A stretch of 54,283 bases of DNA from Marinagarivorans sp. (GTDB taxonomy: Bacteria; Pseudomonadota; Gammaproteobacteria; Pseudomonadales; Cellvibrionaceae): positions 1 through 54,283 of the forward strand of contig JANQJB010000012.1 in the NCBI GenBank assembly GCA_028281865.1. The letters run 5' to 3'. The translations under genes and the position numbers were made by a program. Each line of letters opens with the position of its first letter. Within the stretch, counting starts at the first letter, position 1. This document shows positions 19,741 through 27,989 of this stretch, in pieces. A model generated the notes under the pieces. That model saw nothing but the letters and a program-made list of their open reading frames with translations. It was not told the origin of the DNA and ran no database searches.

Positions 19741-20241
19741 TTATGCGGAAATATTAACTACGTCAGTGTATCTAGATTGCAATCCAATTTTTCGCAAATA
19801 GCTGAGTAATGCAGCGCAATCTTCAGCGTTTAAAAAGCACCCAATACGAATTTCTTTTGGCGCCACTATATATATCTGAGGTGTATCAAGCGGGTGCGTT
19901 CCTATAACCTCTTTATAAAACACTTTACTCTTCTGCCACTGCCAACTTTGCGATGGCATATAAACGCCTTTTTCTAAGATTAAATTGTCATCGCTGGTTG
20001 AAATCACCTCTCGATAAGCTAATTTCCAGGACACATAATAAAAGGCAGCTCCAACTAAGATAAGCTCGACTAAGCAGAAAAGTGCTACTACCCAGGCACC
20101 TATTAGGATAAAGCGCAAGGATATAAAACTGGACACAATTATTATCGAAAGCAAAATGAGCTTATTGTGCCGCCAGGAAAGCGAGCGATTTGGCAATAAC
20201 TGTATTACCGAGGGTTGTGTTTCAGAATCAACTATTACCAT
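19741..20241 (-). CDS. DUF2244 membrane protein
   Basis: 166 aa with two adjacent membrane helices near the N-terminus (about residues 28-72). The start of the domain (LPNRSLSWRHNKLILL) and the tail (IRIGCFLNAEDCAALLSYLRKIG) match the DUF2244 pattern, in which a conserved Pro-Asn-Arg-Ser-Leu precedes the helices and a G-x-F-L-N motif follows the cytoplasmic part. Function unknown. It is downstream of the pseudaminic-acid genes by 86 bp, and may be only a neighbour. Confidence 0.75.
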   Translation of the reverse strand: MVIVDSETQPSVIQLLPNRSLSWRHNKLILLSIIIVSSFISLRFILIGAWVVALFCLVELILVGAAFYYVSWKLAYREVISTSDDNLILEKGVYMPSQSWQWQKSKVFYKEVIGTHPLDTPQIYIVAPKEIRIGCFLNAEDCAALLSYLRKIGLQSRYTDVVNISA

Positions 20242-20327
20242 TGAATAACCACACTCTACTTAGTCATTCGAGAAAAACGTGTGATGTGAAAGGTTAATTT
20301 TATCTCTAATTTTCAAGACGGTTCCTA

Positions 20328-21014
20328 CTACTTCGGCAATAAAATTCGATTGATATAAAAGGCTTCTGCATATTGAAAGCCATGCGTTTGACCGCGCAAC
20401 TTTGCCAGCGCTTCGACAGCGGTATAAGAGCGGCTGTGAGGTGATACTTTCATTTCGTCCTGGTAAGCGGTAAGTGCTTCCATTTTCGTATCCCAATAGT
20501 CACTGATATCTACCACATATTGCGGCAAAAATTCCTTTGCCATAGGCCCACTCCACTCAGTACTGGATAAAACTTCGAATGAAAATATGGACTTAACAGA
20601 ACAATTAACCTGTGGCCGAAATGCGGTCATAACAGCACGATGAGTTAATTGATGGTCAATATTTAAATCACCAAAATAATGGGTATACACGGTATCGGCA
20701 TTGACTTCTGCATTAACTGATTCCACCGCCTTGACGATATCCAAAAATACAACCGAGTCCATGGCATTGTCCGGAAAATTCTCGTACCAACACTTTTTTA
20801 GGCCCAAAATTGACGCTGCTTTTTCCGCCGCATTCCGCCTATTTTTTACCAAGGTTTGAGATTTTTTTGTTTTTCCCTCCTCTCTCGCTCCTTGACCATC
20901 GGTTAAGTAAAGTGCATATACTTGGTCCCCCTGCGCGACCAGGCGAGCAATGACGCCACCGCAACCAAGTACTTCGTCGTCAGGGTGAGCAGCCACCACC
21001 AGAACATTAGCCAT
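20328..21014 (-). CDS. PIG-L / LmbE family deacetylase
   Basis: Zinc-dependent de-N-acetylase. The metal motif is at the N-terminus (VVAAHPDDEVLGCGG: His10, Asp12, Asp13) with a later His-rich element (YFGDLNIDHQLTHRAV). 228 aa is typical. The ATG at 21014 overlaps the pseI stop by 8 bp, so it belongs to that operon. In nonulosonic-acid loci such enzymes remove an acetyl from a sugar amine, which here could free the amine for the formyltransferase two genes upstream. Substrate is inference. Confidence 0.85.
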   Translation of the reverse strand: MANVLVVAAHPDDEVLGCGGVIARLVAQGDQVYALYLTDGQGAREEGKTKKSQTLVKNRRNAAEKAASILGLKKCWYENFPDNAMDSVVFLDIVKAVESVNAEVNADTVYTHYFGDLNIDHQLTHRAVMTAFRPQVNCSVKSIFSFEVLSSTEWSGPMAKEFLPQYVVDISDYWDTKMEALTAYQDEMKVSPHSRSYTAVEALAKLRGQTHGFQYAEAFYINRILLPK

Positions 21015-22056
21015 CAAGCACCTCCCAAGAAACCGGTGTTCCGCGCAAGACCGATTGTTTTACCCGCCGACCGATCACATTGCACCACTCCTTGGGCGGC
21101 AAACCAAAACCAGGGCGGATTCTGCGAACGTGGTCGCGCGTAATAATTTCGCCTGCTTTAATATCTTGAACAAAATAGAGAGATCGACGAAATTTAATAT
21201 TGGCCTGCTCATCTTTTTTTAATTCGTAACTTGCAGTACCGATTGCGCGCCACGCGTCACTTGTCTCGGTACATAGACGAGCCAATTCATCAGGCTCGAT
21301 AGAAAACTCTGAATCCGGCCCTTTTTCGTCGCGTGAAAGCGTCACGTGTTTCTCAATAAATGCCGCGCCCAACGCAACAGAACTAACAGCAACGGCAGTT
21401 CCAAGCGTATGATCCGACAAACCGACAACACAATTAAATTTTTGTTGTAAATCCCTGATTGTCGCCAAATTGGCTTGATCAACAGGCGCTGGATAGGCAC
21501 TAATACAATGCAGCAAAATAAGTTCGTTACATTCGTTATCACGCGCACATTCCACTGCATCCGTAATTTCACTTAAATTTGCCATTCCGGTCGACATTAT
21601 AATAGGTTTACGAGTCTTAGAGGCTCTGGCGATTAACGGTAAGTCTGTTAACTCAAAAGATGCGATTTTATAAGCCGGTGATTCCAGACTCTCCAATAAC
21701 TCTATAGCGCTTTCATCGAAGGGCGTTGAAAAACAAGTGATGCCAACTTCCTTGGCGTGCTCAAAAAGCGCTTGGTGCCAATCAAAAGGTGTTTGCGCCC
21801 AACGATATAATTGATAAAGATTGTAACCATCCCACAACCCGCCATTAATTTGAAAGTCATCGTTATCACAGTCTATGGTCATCGTATCAGCTGTGTAGGT
21901 CTGCAATTTAATCGCATCAGCACCGGCGTTTTTTGCCATCTCCACCGTTTTCAACGCAGTGTCTAACGAACCGTTGTGATTGGCTGACAATTCTGCAACG
22001 ATGTAGGGTTTTTCACCTTCTCCTATAAAACTTCCTGCAATACAAATTTTTGTCAT
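21007..22056 (-). CDS. pseI: Pseudaminic acid synthase
   Basis: NeuB-family enzyme that condenses phosphoenolpyruvate with the 6-deoxy sugar 2,4-diacetamido-altrose to give pseudaminic acid. The 349-aa protein has the TIM-barrel NeuB domain (IVAELSANHNGSLDTAL; IKLQTYTADTMT; CFSTPFDESAIELLE; KIASFELTDLPLI; STGMANLSEI; HCISAYPAP; GLSDHTLG; IEKHVTL) and a C-terminal SAF domain (about 285-345). The motif GLWDGYNLYQLY favours PseI over sialic or legionaminic acid synthases. Same operon as pseG and the formyltransferase (18-bp gap upstream). Confidence 0.9.
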   Translation of the reverse strand: MTKICIAGSFIGEGEKPYIVAELSANHNGSLDTALKTVEMAKNAGADAIKLQTYTADTMTIDCDNDDFQINGGLWDGYNLYQLYRWAQTPFDWHQALFEHAKEVGITCFSTPFDESAIELLESLESPAYKIASFELTDLPLIARASKTRKPIIMSTGMANLSEITDAVECARDNECNELILLHCISAYPAPVDQANLATIRDLQQKFNCVVGLSDHTLGTAVAVSSVALGAAFIEKHVTLSRDEKGPDSEFSIEPDELARLCTETSDAWRAIGTASYELKKDEQANIKFRRSLYFVQDIKAGEIITRDHVRRIRPGFGLPPKEWCNVIGRRVKQSVLRGTPVSWEVLDG

Positions 22057-22074
22057 ATTATGATTGAAAAATAA

Positions 22075-22749
22075 TTAAGTGAGTTTTATTTTTGCAGTTG
22101 CCGTTAATTCGCCATGCTCCAGTTTTGCGTCAGCCAATTCTACTTTATACGCACCGCAGTCGATATAAGCTTTAGGATAAGTCTCTGCATCCAACATGCG
22201 GATATGATCGTAGAGTTTATGCAAATCATTTACTTGGGGTAACTGACTTTGTTGAGGATGTCTGCGCTCAAATTGCACCACATCACCCTGTTGTGGCTGG
22301 GGCTCAATGTCATCCGCAACAATTTCACGAATAAGGTCATAAATTCGCGCCGCAACACGCGTAAAAATTTCTTGAGCGCTGCCATCTAAGGCTATTTTGC
22401 TTTTTAAATATACCGGCCCCGCATCAAGTTCTCCTGTCATTTTTAAAGCCGTCAAATACGTGGAAGTATGTCCTCTTACAATTAAATTTTGCAGTGGGCT
22501 ACCCCCGCGCCCATAGGGAAGATCGGTCATATGGAAACATACGCAATCATATTGACTTAAAATTTTTTCAGGAACAATCCAGCTCCAGTGTGGAAAAAAT
22601 ATTTTTTGTGGGTTAATCGCGCTAATTTTTTCTAATGTAAAATCTTCTTTTTTATCAATCAAATGCCAAACCCCGGACAGAGAACTAACCTGATTTAAAT
22701 ACTCCGAAATATTCCATGGTTTAATCGTTGCAATAATAAAGTTAGCCAT
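22075..22749 (-). CDS. Formyltransferase-like protein of the pseudaminic-acid locus
   Basis: 224-aa protein with the fold features of N10-formyl-THF-dependent formyltransferases (Fmt/ArnA/sugar N-formyltransferases): FHMTDLPYGRGGSPLQNLI with the catalytic-type His73 and the later LDAGPVYLKSKI with Asp109. The usual triad Asn two residues before the His is Cys71. The C-terminal half is short. It sits between pseG and pseI (21 and 18 bp gaps). It could formylate an amine of the sugar, as in Pse5Ac7Fo known from O-antigens. Activity unproven given the Asn to Cys change. Confidence 0.78.
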   Translation of the reverse strand: MANFIIATIKPWNISEYLNQVSSLSGVWHLIDKKEDFTLEKISAINPQKIFFPHWSWIVPEKILSQYDCVCFHMTDLPYGRGGSPLQNLIVRGHTSTYLTALKMTGELDAGPVYLKSKIALDGSAQEIFTRVAARIYDLIREIVADDIEPQPQQGDVVQFERRHPQQSQLPQVNDLHKLYDHIRMLDAETYPKAYIDCGAYKVELADAKLEHGELTATAKIKLT

Positions 22750-22770
22750 TATCTCTACCGAAAACGAGCC

Positions 22771-23880
22771 TCAACTAAAAGTAATTTCAACCGGTTGTTC
22801 ATTTAATATTCGACACACGCGCTCAGCACCGTTGCCATCGCAAATATTTAAGCAGCGCTTCACAATCTGGTTATAGGCGGCTTGGTCGGATAACCACTGT
22901 TTGCGATATAAATTAAGCTGCTGTTTAAGACTCATCTGATCAATTAACTGAATGATGCCCACATCATTCAATTTATTCGCAATCATTTTTTGGTTTTCTG
23001 CCTGAACAATAACTAAGCTGGGTAAACCCAAAGCCGCTCGTTCCCACGAGGTAACTCCCGCCGCACCAATCGCTATATCATTATCCAGCATGATCCGCGC
23101 AACATCGTTCGAACCAACATGCAACTTAAACATTTTATTTTGTACGCAAAGCGTTTGAATTTTAGCTTTGTGCGCCGCGCTTGAACCTAACACAACATCA
23201 ACTGATCTGATCCAATTCTCTTTAAGTAGAACTTCAATTACGCTGCCGGTCAAATTTTCGGGATCCGTTCCGCCAAACATGACCAGTACTTTTAAGTTGT
23301 CAAAATCTACACCGCTGCGATATGACTCAATTTTTTTTAACGGCACAGCAAACTCCGGTCTCAACAAACAGTAATCAGACCCCAATAATAATTTACATGC
23401 CTCGTTGACAAGCGAACGATATTCACCCTCCTTCCGGCCATAAGTCTGGTCCAATAAAAAGTCGCAGTGGTGCTCGCGATCAACTAGATCATCAATAACC
23501 AGCAATCGCTTAAAACAATTACTGTCTCGCACGAGTTTTTCCCAGTGACTATCGATGCCATAATGGTCAACAATGAGCAAGTCAAATACCTCATCTCCCA
23601 CTAAGCTCATAAATTCGCAGGCATCCTCGGTTTGGTCTGCGCCTAACCAAGCACCGTGGGCCAAACCTATAACCTCGGTCCCCAAATGCCCCTTGAGCAT
23701 TTTTTGAACACCAAATCCTCTTTTTGCAATAACTTCTATAATTGCACCAACATTGTTGCGGCAAAAAAATTGGGCACTGGCACTGTGCATTGTTCTTAGT
23801 TGGCTCACCAAGCTCAGGCAGCGCATCACATGCCCAGTGCCAATAATATTGGATGAATCGACTCTAACCGCTATTTTCAT
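22771..23880 (-). CDS. pseG: UDP-2,4-diacetamido-2,4,6-trideoxy-altropyranose hydrolase
   Basis: Removes UDP from the pseudaminic-acid precursor just before PseI. The N-terminus (KIAVRVDSSNIIGTGHVMRCLSLVSQLR) is the PseG signature with the catalytic-type His17 in the Gly-Thr-Gly-His motif; the C-terminal lobe has the nucleotide site (VMFGGTDPENLTG, IGAAGVTSWERAALGLPSLV). 369 aa, a GT-B-like protein. It is the first intact gene of the operon; pseB, pseC, pseF and pseH are absent. The ATG overlaps the stop (ATGA) of an open frame fragment upstream, suggesting that a preceding gene was lost. Confidence 0.9.
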   Translation of the reverse strand: MKIAVRVDSSNIIGTGHVMRCLSLVSQLRTMHSASAQFFCRNNVGAIIEVIAKRGFGVQKMLKGHLGTEVIGLAHGAWLGADQTEDACEFMSLVGDEVFDLLIVDHYGIDSHWEKLVRDSNCFKRLLVIDDLVDREHHCDFLLDQTYGRKEGEYRSLVNEACKLLLGSDYCLLRPEFAVPLKKIESYRSGVDFDNLKVLVMFGGTDPENLTGSVIEVLLKENWIRSVDVVLGSSAAHKAKIQTLCVQNKMFKLHVGSNDVARIMLDNDIAIGAAGVTSWERAALGLPSLVIVQAENQKMIANKLNDVGIIQLIDQMSLKQQLNLYRKQWLSDQAAYNQIVKRCLNICDGNGAERVCRILNEQPVEITFS

Positions 23881-24185
23881 AAGCCCATTGGCGCATATTC
23901 AGTTTTCAAAATATAGCACTTACAGAGGAAGTGGTTTTCTTTATCTTTTTCTAAAGGTGACTTATCTCCCATAGGCTCAATTTTTTCGTGGGTAAAGCCG
24001 CTTAGGTTAAGCCTCGTCCCAACTACCACACACTAGGCCTAAACCGGCATTACGCGGATTGGCACCTCAGCCCATCGAAAGTATTCGAACTGACTTGAAA
24101 CTTCGGTAGCTGGAAAGCGGCCTCGATCATTTCGAGAATAGTTCCCCACTTTATCGTGTCTCAAGAAGGCTAGGACATACGCAAT
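23877..24185 (-). pseudogene. Decayed reading frame preceding pseG
   Basis: On the minus strand one frame is open over 24042-24185 and, after two close stops (TAG at 24039-24041 and 24033-24035), again over 23877-24032. The last part reads GFTHEKIEPMGDKSPLEKDK and ends with a TGA that overlaps the pseG ATG (ATGA), exactly as an intact operon gene would. No start codon or ribosome binding site fits. It looks like the 3' tail of a lost gene joined to unrelated sequence. No family recognised; the tail is somewhat like the end of a methyltransferase or acetyltransferase. Confidence 0.35.
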
Positions 24186-25028
24186 TTACGATCCCAATAA
24201 TTATTGCCAGATTAGTAGGCAGTATTGGCCCAGCACCCAAATGGATCGTCCTATCTATTTGAGTGCACACCGCTGAAACACTGACAAAAATGTGTGAATT
24301 TTCTTGTATCTCCGCGGCTCGTATTGCCATTCTGGCATTAACGGTTCATCCATACACCAGTTATCAACCCGGCATTAATTACTGTTAGGTTAATAAAAGC
24401 CATTTACTGTCAATACAAAAGTGACAAACGTTTAAACAAATCTTAATTAATAAAAAGTTTCAATCATAAATAGTTAACACTTTTCATAGTTTTGGTGTAT
24501 AAAGGCTGCAAACTAGAGCGACTAGTTTATTGGCGCCAATTTAATCGGCGCCACCTCGCGACAGTTAATCTAGGCCACCTCGGCATATGTTTTGCGTAAA
24601 TATTCCGCAAATTTGTTTCGGGTAAAGAAATGCGAACATTCAAAAGCCGTTCATGCGTTTGTATGAGAAATTAAAAAGCTTTTTGCCAAGAAAAATTACG
24701 TTTTATCTTGTACTATCACGTTTCGGCTCATTTTTTGTTGTTTTAGTTAAACTGCGTCCACGTTGTCATTCAGTATAAGAATGAGAGCCTAAAAATCGTG
24801 CGAATATTATGTAGCGTGCACACATACGGCGATACGTGCCTATAAATAAGGCACGTAAAAATACTTAAAAAATTCGTCGTAAATATTTGTTAGCTTCACA
24901 CAAAAATGCATATTAAATTCAGCGTTTCATTTTGTTAGCAAAGTCTTTTGTATCCATTTATGTACCTATTTTGTGTTCAATACAATCGCTTTTTCACAGC
25001 TTAAGTTCCAAACCACCAGGATAATTTG
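24186..25028. other. Long non-coding region before the ammonium transporter
   Basis: More than 800 bases without a credible gene, AT-rich toward the transporter. It contains the palindrome TTGGCGCCAA (24530-24539) followed by a second GGCGCC, and an inverted repeat TACGTGCCT (24833-24841) / AGGCACGTA (24849-24857) with a seven-base loop. I looked for a sigma-54 promoter (GG-N10-GC) and did not find a convincing one. AGGA at 25018-25021 is the ribosome binding site of the transporter. Confidence 0.4.
24833..24857. promoter_or_regulatory. Inverted repeat upstream of amt
   Basis: Perfect 9-bp arms TACGTGCCT and AGGCACGTA separated by ATAAATA, about 170 bp before the transporter start. There is no T-run after it, so it is more likely an operator or leader hairpin than a terminator. 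The binding factor is unknown. Confidence 0.35.
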
Positions 25029-26360
25029 ATGATCGGACTGTTACGTTCTGCGCTAAAGGGCAGTTTGCTATTCGTACTTTCTTCTTCAGCTTTGGCTGAA
25101 GAGACGCCGTCACTGCCGAGCAAAGAGGCCATTGATGTCATCTGGCTAGCTACGGCTGCCGCAATGGTTTTCCTGATGCAAGCGGGTTTCGCCCTGCTTG
25201 AGAGTGGTTCGAGTAGAGCAAAAAACTGCATTAACGTCGCGATGAAGAACTACATGGACGTGTGCCTCGGCAGCCTTTGCTTCTGGGTTTTTGGTTTTGG
25301 TCTTATGTTTGGCAACAACCCAACGGGATTTTTTGGCACCAGCGCATTTGGCGTCAGCGTCGAAGGTTCGACTTGGGATTACAGTTTTATTCTTTTTCAA
25401 ATGATGTTCGCTGCTACTGCCGCGACAATTGCGAGCGGCGCTATGGCAGAACGCGCACGCTTCGGCGCTTACCTCGTCATCGCTTGCGTCATTACTGGCT
25501 TTATCTATCCCATATTCGGCAGTTGGGCCTGGGGTAGTGCCTACGAGGGCAGCGGATGGCTTGCAGAGAGAGGCTTTATCGATTTCGCTGGTTCATCGGT
25601 TGTGCATTCGGTAGGCGGTTGGTGCGCCTTAGCCGCAATTATTGTGCTCGGACCCCGCCTCGGCCGTTTTGGGCCTGAGGGGGAAGTACGCGATATTCCG
25701 GGGCACAATTTAAATTACGTAGCTATGGGCGGCTTTATTTTATGGTTTGGTTGGTTCGGTTTTAACGGGGGGTCAACGGTCGGAGCCAACGTCAATATCG
25801 GCATCATTAACCTGAACACGCAACTCGCTGCTGCTGCAGGTGCGCTGGGCGCAACATTGCTTTCAAAATTGAGTGGTAAACCGACAGTCGTTTCAACCAT
25901 TGTCAATGGCAGTCTCGCCGGACTCGTTGGCATAACCGCCGGTTGTGCCAGTATGGACCCACTATTTGCGATATTCACAGGTTTTAGCGCCGGATGCGTA
26001 TATATCGCATTTAACCAGTTTTTACTCGCGTTGCGGCTAGATGACGTAGTGGGTGCAGTTGCCGTTCATGGCGCTGCGGGCGCTTGGGGAACACTTTGTG
26101 CGGGAATATTTTTTAAAGACGATATGTTTAACATCAATATTATCGTCACCCAAGTTATTGGCATCGGAAGTTGCTTTATTTGGAGCTTTGGTAGCGGGAT
26201 GATATTTTTCTACGCCATTGACAAGGTTATTAAACTTCGGTCAGATTCGCTGCATGAGCAACGTGGGCTCGACTTTACCGAGCACGCAGAAGTCTCTTAC
26301 CCAGAATTCGTGAGAGACTCATACTATAACAAAACCAACCTAGAAGGTATGGAACGTTAG
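25029..26360 (+). CDS. amt: Ammonium transporter (Amt/MEP/Rh family)
   Basis: Inner-membrane ammonium channel, 443 aa, with a cleavable signal peptide (LLFVLSSSALA) as in AmtB and eleven expected helices. Family motifs: IDVIWLATAAAMVFLMQAGFAL at the first helix, FQMMFAATAATIASGAMAER, FAGSSVVHSVGGW with the first pore His, WFGWFGFNGGS, and AVHGAAGAWGTL with the second pore His. The ATG at 25029 with AGGA seven bases upstream is preferred over the TTG directly before it. No glnK is adjacent, which is unusual; an unknown gene follows after 41 bp. Confidence 0.95.
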   Translation: MIGLLRSALKGSLLFVLSSSALAEETPSLPSKEAIDVIWLATAAAMVFLMQAGFALLESGSSRAKNCINVAMKNYMDVCLGSLCFWVFGFGLMFGNNPTGFFGTSAFGVSVEGSTWDYSFILFQMMFAATAATIASGAMAERARFGAYLVIACVITGFIYPIFGSWAWGSAYEGSGWLAERGFIDFAGSSVVHSVGGWCALAAIIVLGPRLGRFGPEGEVRDIPGHNLNYVAMGGFILWFGWFGFNGGSTVGANVNIGIINLNTQLAAAAGALGATLLSKLSGKPTVVSTIVNGSLAGLVGITAGCASMDPLFAIFTGFSAGCVYIAFNQFLLALRLDDVVGAVAVHGAAGAWGTLCAGIFFKDDMFNINIIVTQVIGIGSCFIWSFGSGMIFFYAIDKVIKLRSDSLHEQRGLDFTEHAEVSYPEFVRDSYYNKTNLEGMER

Positions 26361-26401
26361 AAATATTCACTGTAAATTCTATCGATTGAAACAAAAAGAC
26401 T

Positions 26402-27079
26402 ATGAACACAACTGACCCCAATCTGGTTACCAAAAAAAAAGCTATTTATGCTGGCCTAAGAGCTCATTTAAGCAAACGCGAAGCAATTGAAGCTCTGGTC
26501 ATGTGGGAGGATCGATACGCAGCCAAAACCGGATTTTCCGTACGTTATTTTGTCTCTGATTTAGTCAAAAAACACGGCGCAGGAAAAATTCCTGCGAAAC
26601 AAATTCATATGGGTATCGTGAGTGCACTCTCACAGGGTAACGTGAAAGATTTAGAAGACCCTACCGAATTAATTAATTCCTACAGAAAGCTCAACGACCT
26701 CCCGGAGAACGAGACTCGCTATTCACTCCCGGAAACAGAAGCTTTGGAAGTTCTACTTAAAAAATTATTGCTGGCCATTAAAGAAGAAAACAAGAAAAAC
26801 GATATTATCTCTTACGTTCGATCACAGGTGAAAAACCTTGAAGTAAACAAGGATTTAAAAAGCGAGTTCATTAATTGGCTGCGCGACCATCAATATAAAA
26901 TACGTGTTGCGGGAAAAGTTGAGGTAAGAGAATTACAGAAAATCACCACATTATTTTATGTGGCATGTTGCGAATATTTAGGTCCGACGGAAACCGACGC
27001 CATTTTGGCACAAACGCTTCACGCCCTATCAAACAACGGCGGCGCCACTTTTACGCATATTTTCAAAAAATTGTTGTAA
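26402..27079 (+). CDS. Hypothetical cytoplasmic protein after amt
   Basis: 225 aa, not recognised. It is soluble, mostly charged and predicted helical, with no signal peptide or membrane segment. It starts with a 10-residue polar tail, then AIYAGLRAHLSKREAIEALVMWEDRYAAKTGF; the last third (LFYVACCEYLGPTETDAILAQTLHAL) looks like a helical domain. Two lobes of about 80 residues separated by a charged linker (residues 90-140) are possible. It lies 41 bp after amt on the same strand and may be co-transcribed, which hints at a link to nitrogen supply but does not prove one. Confidence 0.7.
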   Translation: MNTTDPNLVTKKKAIYAGLRAHLSKREAIEALVMWEDRYAAKTGFSVRYFVSDLVKKHGAGKIPAKQIHMGIVSALSQGNVKDLEDPTELINSYRKLNDLPENETRYSLPETEALEVLLKKLLLAIKEENKKNDIISYVRSQVKNLEVNKDLKSEFINWLRDHQYKIRVAGKVEVRELQKITTLFYVACCEYLGPTETDAILAQTLHALSNNGGATFTHIFKKLL

Positions 27080-27107
27080 CTATTTTATAGCGGTTTTTAA
27101 CGGACGA

Positions 27108-27989
27108 CTAACCAATTCGTTCGACCGTAACGCCTACATCTAAACTGTGAGATTCACCACCACCAAAAATAACACCAGCAAGCGGCGTCACATCGGAAAA
27201 ATCACGCCCTTCAGCGGTAACAATATGTTGATAACTCGCCATCTGATTATTCGTTGGATCAAACTCATACCAACCTTCACCGGGCGAAAAGACCGAAAAC
27301 CATGCGTGGGTTGCATCCGCACCAACTAACTTTTCTTGTCCCGGTGGCGGCAAGGTCTCCAAATAGCCAGAAACATATTTTGCCGCAAAACCTGCGCTGC
27401 GCAAGCATGCAATTGCAAAGTGTGCAAAATCTTGGCATACGCCACGTTTATGTTCGTAAACCTCCATCACCGGCGTTGCAATCGTGGTAAAGCCCGGGTC
27501 GTAGCTGAACTCCTTATAAATTTTTTCGGTTAAACCCTTTACTGCAGATAAAAATGGTCGATCATCAGCAAATATATTCGTTACATAATTGCGCAGCTCA
27601 TCATGCGCACGAATCATCGGGGATTCCAACACAAATTCACGGGCGAGTAGTATTTCACTATGTTTTTCGCTTTTTAGCTTTTCCAGCACATCACGACAGG
27701 TCAAGCCAAAATCTAAACTCATTACATTCGGTTTTTCTTCCATTTCAACTTCGCTTTCAGCGGTAATCGACAAGGCCTTATGGTCGTCTTGTATCGCGAA
27801 GTGATAAACCCAGTTGCCAAAATAATCCTGTCGTTTATCTGAAAACGCGGGACGTGGTGTAATATTAACTTTCGATTTTAAGCACCGTTGTCGGTCGACG
27901 TCACGTGGAATAACATGCGCATGATTATAACAACGCCCGACATCTGCGGTGTATTGATACTCCGTCGTGTGAGTGATGCGAAATTTCAT
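27108..27989 (-). CDS. Transglutaminase-like cysteine peptidase family protein
   Basis: 293-aa protein of the bacterial transglutaminase-like family (COG1305). N-terminal beta domain (FRITHTTEYQYTADV, residues 2-90) and transglutaminase core with the triad Cys185 (KRGVCQDFAHFAIACLR), His228 (ATHAWFSVFSPGEGWYEFD) and Asp244. Such proteins usually act as peptidases or amidases in bacteria. No signal peptide. Its ATG overlaps the stop of the ATP-grasp/alpha-E fusion gene (ATGA) with a strong GGGAGGG site, so it is the last gene of the five-gene cluster. Confidence 0.9.
   Translation of the reverse strand: MKFRITHTTEYQYTADVGRCYNHAHVIPRDVDRQRCLKSKVNITPRPAFSDKRQDYFGNWVYHFAIQDDHKALSITAESEVEMEEKPNVMSLDFGLTCRDVLEKLKSEKHSEILLAREFVLESPMIRAHDELRNYVTNIFADDRPFLSAVKGLTEKIYKEFSYDPGFTTIATPVMEVYEHKRGVCQDFAHFAIACLRSAGFAAKYVSGYLETLPPPGQEKLVGADATHAWFSVFSPGEGWYEFDPTNNQMASYQHIVTAEGRDFSDVTPLAGVIFGGGESHSLDVGVTVERIG

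Noticed and set aside
24001-24060. Possible integron attC-like site in the non-coding region before pseG
   Set aside because: Words such as GGTTAAGC recall attC core sites, but no paired core of the right spacing and no integrase are present.
24500-24525. Sigma-54 promoter before amt
   Set aside because: TTTGGTGTATAAAGGCTGCA looks similar, but the GG and GC are nine bases apart instead of ten.
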